A stretch of 64,000 nucleotides of DNA from Oscillospiraceae bacterium. Its GTDB lineage: Bacteria > Bacillota > Clostridia > Oscillospirales > Oscillospiraceae. The DNA is taken from NCBI GenBank assembly GCA_017622995.1, contig JAGAQA010000005.1, forward strand, positions 33,001 to 97,000, given 5' to 3'. The notes beneath the pieces were generated by a model that searched no databases, was not told where the DNA came from, and saw nothing but the letters and a program-made list of their open reading frames with translations. Positions 60,162 through 64,000 of this stretch are shown piece by piece; within the stretch, counting starts at the first letter, position 1; every line of letters starts with the position of its first letter. The translations under genes and the position numbers were made by a program.

Positions 60162-60422
60162 TCAATAAACGTCCCGCTGGAGCAGGGCTTCCAGAGCGGT
60201 GACCGCGGCTTCCTCATCGGAACCGACGGCACTCAGCGTAACAGCGGAGCCGGAAATAATGCCTAGGGACATGATGCCCAGCAGACTTTTCGCGTTCATT
60301 TTCCGGTTGCCGGATTCCAGCCAGATGCTGCTTTCAAACTCATTCGCCTTCTGAACAAAGTATGTAGCCTGCTTGTTGTGCAGACCGGACTCACAGCGAA
60401 CAACAACTTCTTTGCTAAACAT
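60162..60422 (-). CDS. HPr-family phosphocarrier protein
   Basis: 86 residues. His15 lies in SGLHNKQAT and Ser46 in NAKSLLGIMSLGI, so both phosphorylation sites of HPr are present. The residues after His15 are NKQA instead of the usual ARPA, so Arg17, which helps phosphotransfer, is Lys. This suggests an HPr-like regulator, or a diverged HPr. The start is ATG 60422 with AAAAGGAG eight bases upstream; the GTG at 60431 is less likely. It lies 63 bp before uvrC on the same strand. Confidence 0.88.
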   Translation of the reverse strand: MFSKEVVVRCESGLHNKQATYFVQKANEFESSIWLESGNRKMNAKSLLGIMSLGIISGSAVTLSAVGSDEEAAVTALEALLQRDVY

Positions 60423-60547
60423 AACATACACTCCTTTTCATCACATCCCTGGGAAGTGACGGGTCTGTATAAATAATAACCTTTTTCTTATGAATTGTCA
60501 ACCAATTACTTTTGGAGCTTTGTCGAATTGATCAAAAAATAGTCGAT

Positions 60548-62926
60548 TTAGATAAATTCTGCAATGGTTACGCCGTCTTCACCCTCACCATATTGTCCTA
60601 ATCGGAATTTTTTGATAAATTTGTTGCGTTTCAGGTCCTGCTGGACGGCGTTGCGCAGCACACCGGTGCCTTTTCCGTGTATAATTCGGACGGAACTGAG
60701 CTTCGCCCGCATGGCTTCATCCAGGTATCGGTCCAGCACACAGATGGCCTCCACCGCGTCCATGCCCCGAAGGTCCACTTCCGCGGGCATGGCGGTCATC
60801 TTCATTTCCCTGCCGGAGTGGGCAGGGCGGCCGCCCTTGACCGCATAGGGATTTTCATGCTCCAGCAGGTAAATCTCATCTGCTTTGGCGGTCATTTTCA
60901 GGATGCCGGCCTGGAGCTCGTAGGTGCCGTCCTTGTTGATGGCCAGGACACTTGCTTTGGTGCCCAGCTTGAGAAGCTCCACGGTATCCCCCACCAGGAT
61001 GCCCCGGGTGGCCTTGGGCCGCTCCTTTTTGGGTGCCTGGGCACGGATTTTATCCTCGGTCTCGTTCAGCACCCGGCGCAGTTCCGCCTGGCGCTGGTTG
61101 ACGCCGGTGGCATCGGCGCCGGTTGTAAGCTGCTTGCGCAGGGCCTTCAGCTCCTCGGAGGCGGCGTTGGCGGCGGCCCGCGCTTCCTCAATGATGGCCT
61201 GGGCTTCCCTTCTGGCCGACTCCATGGCCTTATCCTTCTCTTTTTGCAGCTGGGCGCTGTATGCCTCGCTCTGCTGCTTGATTCGGGCAGTCTCCTGTTT
61301 CAGGCGTTCCGCTTCCATCCGGGCAGCTTCCATCTGCTGGCGCTGCTGCTCCAGCTGGGTCAGCACATCCTCGAAATCCTTGTCGCTCTTGCCTACCAAG
61401 TCGCCGGCTTCCTTCAGAATATCCTCGGAAAGGCCCAGCTTCCGGCAGATGGCAAAGGCGTTGGATTTGCCGGGAATGCCGATCAGCAGCCGGTAGGTGG
61501 GCTGCAGGGTCTCCACGTCAAACTCGCAGGAGGCATTGATGACCCCCTTGGTCCGCATGGCGTACAGCTTCAGCTCCGCGTAGTGGGTGGTGGCCACCAC
61601 ACGGGAGCCCATTTTCCGGCTAAACTCGATAAGGGCAATGGCCAGGGCCGCGCCCTCAGCAGGATCAGTGCCGGCCCCCAGCTCGTCGTAGAGCACCAGG
61701 GTTCTGCCGTCGCACTGGGCCACCACATCCACAATGGTGCGCATATGGCCGGAGAAGGTGGAAAGGCTCTGTGCGATGGACTGCTCGTCACCGATGTCGG
61801 CAAGAATGGCGTCAAAGGTGGAAAGGGTGCTGCCGTCTCCTGCAGGCACATGGAGGCCGCACTCTGCCATCAGGGTCAGCAGGCCGATGGTTTTCAGGGT
61901 TACGGTTTTACCGCCGGTATTGGGGCCGGTGATGATCATGGTATCAAAGTCCGACCCCAGCCGAAGAGAAATGGGGACCACCTTTTTGGGGTCGATCAGC
62001 GGATGCCGGGCCTTGCGCAGCTCGACCCTGCCCTGGTCATTCATAATGGGAGCCCAGGCGTTCATCCGGTAGGCGAGCTTTGCCTTGGCGAAGATCACGT
62101 CCAGCTGAATGAGCATGGCGGTGTCCAGCCGGATGGCTTCGGCATAGCCTGCTGCCTCGGCAGATAGCTCGGCAAGAATCCGCTCGATCTCCTTCTTTTC
62201 CTTCAGCTCCAGCTCCCGCAGGGCATTGTTGGCGTTTACCGCGGACATGGGTTCCACAAAATAGGTGGAGCCGGTGGCCGATACATCGTGGACAAGGCCG
62301 GGAACATCATTTTTGCACTCGGACTTGACGGGAACCACATACCGGCCCTGGCGGATGGTGATGATGGGCTCCCGAAGGAACTTGGAGTAGGCCGGGGAAG
62401 AGATTACCTTTTGCAGGCTGTCCCGGATTTTGGCTGCCTGGATGCGCATATGCCGACGGATGTCCGAAAGCTCCGGGGAGGCGTTGTCCGCGATCTCATC
62501 CTCCGAGAGGATGGCACCGTAGATTTTATCTTCCAGGTATTTATTGGGGGTCAGGGCGTCAAACAGGCTGTCCAGAACCGTTTTTGGATCGTCCTCGGAT
62601 ACAAAGCCCTTGATGTTCCGGGCGCAGCGCAGGATGCCAGCAATGCGCAGAAGCTCCACAGGCTGGAGGCTGCCGCCCCGGTCTGCCCGTTCCAGGCTGG
62701 CGGAAACATCGGTCACATCGCCAAAGGTGGGATTCCCCTTCCGGGCGCAGAGGTCAGAGGCGGCAGTGGTTTGATCCAGCAGCTCCCTGACGGTATCCAG
62801 ATCGGATTCCGGCTTGAGCTCCAGGCAGGCTGCTTTGCCGCCTTCACTGCCGGCACACTGGGAAAGCATCTGTAAAACCTGGCCAAGCTCCAGCTTTGCC
62901 AGGGATTTTTGGTATAATTCAGTCAT
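60548..62926 (-). CDS. mutS2: Endonuclease MutS2
   Basis: 792 residues. MutS-type ATPase with GPNTGGKTVTLKTIG (Walker A) and LVLYDELGAGTDPAEGAALA (Walker B), a long coiled coil (about 510-620) and a C-terminal Smr nuclease domain (EVDLRGMDAVEAI, IIHGKGTGVLRNAV). It acts in recombination control and ribosome rescue in Firmicutes. The start at 62926 follows AAAGGAGAACATAT and overlaps the end of recO by 8 bp; the longer open frame would lie within recO. Confidence 0.96.
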   Translation of the reverse strand: MTELYQKSLAKLELGQVLQMLSQCAGSEGGKAACLELKPESDLDTVRELLDQTTAASDLCARKGNPTFGDVTDVSASLERADRGGSLQPVELLRIAGILRCARNIKGFVSEDDPKTVLDSLFDALTPNKYLEDKIYGAILSEDEIADNASPELSDIRRHMRIQAAKIRDSLQKVISSPAYSKFLREPIITIRQGRYVVPVKSECKNDVPGLVHDVSATGSTYFVEPMSAVNANNALRELELKEKKEIERILAELSAEAAGYAEAIRLDTAMLIQLDVIFAKAKLAYRMNAWAPIMNDQGRVELRKARHPLIDPKKVVPISLRLGSDFDTMIITGPNTGGKTVTLKTIGLLTLMAECGLHVPAGDGSTLSTFDAILADIGDEQSIAQSLSTFSGHMRTIVDVVAQCDGRTLVLYDELGAGTDPAEGAALAIALIEFSRKMGSRVVATTHYAELKLYAMRTKGVINASCEFDVETLQPTYRLLIGIPGKSNAFAICRKLGLSEDILKEAGDLVGKSDKDFEDVLTQLEQQRQQMEAARMEAERLKQETARIKQQSEAYSAQLQKEKDKAMESARREAQAIIEEARAAANAASEELKALRKQLTTGADATGVNQRQAELRRVLNETEDKIRAQAPKKERPKATRGILVGDTVELLKLGTKASVLAINKDGTYELQAGILKMTAKADEIYLLEHENPYAVKGGRPAHSGREMKMTAMPAEVDLRGMDAVEAICVLDRYLDEAMRAKLSSVRIIHGKGTGVLRNAVQQDLKRNKFIKKFRLGQYGEGEDGVTIAEFI

Positions 62927-63704
62927 ATATGTTCTCCTTTGGACTGTTTGCGCAGAAATCCGGCGCATACAAAGAGCGGTAAAAATCCAGGGTGGAGAAG
63001 CCGTGCTCCAGCTGGGTGGATAAGTACCCCTCCGTAACGGAACCAAGGCAGTTCAGGGCATCGGAACTTAATCGGAAGGAAAAGAGCCTTTTCGGGCTGC
63101 ACAAACAGATATAGCGCATGGCCTCCAGCGCTTCCGGGGTTACGGGGATGCGGATGCCCTGACTGCCCTGATCCCGGCAGGCCCGGCACTCCAGACATCC
63201 CTGGCTCAGATCGAACCGGTCCGGGGTCTGATTCCCGCAGACATGGCAGCCGAAAAGCTCGGGGGTGTAGCCCGCCAGGCAGGCGCTGCGCAGTTCAAAA
63301 ACAGCTTTTACCAGAGCTTCCGGTTTTTTGAGTTCCGAAAGGGCGTACAGACTGTTGAGCAGCAGGGACTGGAGCTCAGGGTTGGGCATATCTTCCTGGG
63401 AGATAAGCTCCGTTACCTGGGCAAAATAACTGCCCAGGGACAGCAGAGTCAGCTCCCTGCGCAGCCCCTGGAAAAGCTCCAGAGCACGGGCCTCGTTGAT
63501 GGTGTACTTCCCCTGATATTCGAAGAGCGTAAATTCCCCGTAGGCCAGCAGCTGACAGGGCGCAATCAGAGGACTGTTTTTCCGCCGAAGGCCCCGGGCC
63601 CTGATGGTGAGCTTCCCGTAATTCTGGGTCAGCACCGTCAGCAGGGCGTCCCGGTCATTGTAATCCGATACCCTCAGGACGATGGCCCGAACTGTCAAAT
63701 ACAT
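62919..63704 (-). CDS. recO: DNA repair protein RecO
   Basis: 261 residues. OB-fold start (VRAIVLRVSDYNDRDALLTV, GLRRKNSPLI), helical middle, and a C4 zinc site: CHVCGN, then CLECRAC. RecO loads RecA on SSB-coated DNA with RecR. It is preceded by the overlapping YqzL-like gene and followed by mutS2. Confidence 0.95.
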   Translation of the reverse strand: MYLTVRAIVLRVSDYNDRDALLTVLTQNYGKLTIRARGLRRKNSPLIAPCQLLAYGEFTLFEYQGKYTINEARALELFQGLRRELTLLSLGSYFAQVTELISQEDMPNPELQSLLLNSLYALSELKKPEALVKAVFELRSACLAGYTPELFGCHVCGNQTPDRFDLSQGCLECRACRDQGSQGIRIPVTPEALEAMRYICLCSPKRLFSFRLSSDALNCLGSVTEGYLSTQLEHGFSTLDFYRSLYAPDFCANSPKENIYD

Positions 63705-63798
63705 GGTCTTTCTCCATTCTGCGTGTGGTCAAATAGGATAGATAGGCTTCCGGCGCGCCGGTTTCCAGAAATAAAGTCCAGTAATCGCTGGCATTCAT
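63655..63798 (-). CDS. YqzL-like small protein upstream of recO
   Basis: 47 residues: MNASDYWTLFLETGAPEAYL, then SYLTTRRMEKD. The pattern W-x(2)-F-x(2)-TG-x(2)-EAYL is that of YqzL, a short protein found directly before recO in many Firmicutes; its function is unknown. The start at 63798 is preferred over 63804, as the ribosome site GGGAGGG lies immediately before 63804 and six bases before 63798. The 3' end overlaps recO by 50 bp in another frame. Confidence 0.7.
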   Translation of the reverse strand: MNASDYWTLFLETGAPEAYLSYLTTRRMEKDHVFDSSGHRPEGIGLQ

Positions 63799-63924
63799 GG
63801 TCATCCCTCCCGGAATCAGTGTTTGCTCCGGAGGGAAAAGCTAGTCTGGGAAATAATGTTAGGGAAGCTCTGAATCAGTCGGCAAGCGCTGACAGCGAGA
63901 GATTTTGATTTGACAGAAGGTTTG

Positions 63925-63961
63925 GAAAACAGAGGAATACTGTATGTATTTCCTGTTTTTC
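63925..63961. terminator. Hairpin near the window end
   Basis: GAAAACAG-AGGAATAC and GTATTTCCT-GTTTTTC pair almost fully and are followed by T-rich sequence. The stretch 63805-64000 shows no other gene. Confidence 0.5.
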
Positions 63962-64000
63962 AAACTGCACTGTCAGAGCAAAAGATCCGCTGCTCAGCCG

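Overview
The window looks like the chromosome of a spore-forming, moderately high-GC gut Firmicute of the Oscillospiraceae/Clostridia type. This is inferred from the cotJ spore-coat genes, cwlD, a type III glutamine synthetase end, XerD next to a SpoIIM-like membrane protein, clostridial serine recombinases and NHLM-type peptide export. No rRNA, intact tRNA or CRISPR array was found. Housekeeping chromosome occupies about 1-1019 and 47089-64000. In between sits one large accessory element.

Main structural result: the spore-coat gene cotJC (manganese-catalase family) is cut in two. Its first 136 codons lie at 47087-47494 and its last 62 codons at 828-1016, both on the minus strand. The two halves share one GAG (Glu) codon at the break. 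Joining them at that codon restores an uninterrupted 198-residue CotJC in frame. The 46,070 bp between the two copies is therefore a site-specific element inside a sporulation gene, with two tandem large serine recombinases (43634-46903) just inside its right end. This is the architecture of sporulation-gene intervening elements such as skin (sigK) and SPbeta (spsM) in Bacillus, so developmental excision is a strong, testable hypothesis.

Element cargo, left to right: remnants of mobile-element genes (1277-1979); a secreted 5'-nucleotidase lipoprotein; a stand-alone adenylation/carrier/condensation-like NRPS protein and an HD-domain protein; a TetR regulator with a lipoprotein metallo-beta-lactamase/alkylsulfatase-like enzyme; a STAS / PP2C-phosphatase / HATPase partner-switching trio; a three-gene NHLM exporter (short HlyD-like adaptor, C39 peptidase-ABC transporter, second ABC transporter). 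An array of nine tiny genes follows (18576-23258) whose products have short double-glycine leaders. Six of the nine carry CxxC pairs typical of zinc ribbons. The array also holds a two-repeat lipoprotein, an ECF sigma factor with a small upstream partner, and three identical-spacing ECF-type promoters (ATACC-N16-CGTAT). Then come an NCS2 permease fused to a degenerate HATPase-like domain and a phosphopantetheinyl transferase / MATE exporter / trimodular NRPS operon ending in a reductase domain (25065-37350), predicted to release a peptide aldehyde or derivative.

The right part of the element is a landing zone: a dead IS66-family copy with a perfect 8-bp target duplication, a tRNA 3'-end fragment with its terminator, an IS256-family copy, an AT-rich peptidase E-like gene, about 0.9 kb of noncoding hairpins, a 46-residue ORF and the two recombinases.

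Right chromosomal arm: a natural CotJA-CotJB fusion gene, cwlD, radA, an XRE regulator with a membrane anchor, two tyrosine recombinases (one XerD-like), a nucleotidyltransferase-fold protein, pfkA, two small membrane proteins, a coiled-coil protein, coaD, rsmD, uvrC, an HPr-family gene, mutS2, recO and a small YqzL-like gene.

How it may fit together (inference): sensory inputs (partner-switching trio, ECF sigma, TetR) drive production and export of a peptide family and a nonribosomal product. The whole cassette is parked in a coat gene that is needed only in the dying mother cell, where excision would cost the lineage nothing.
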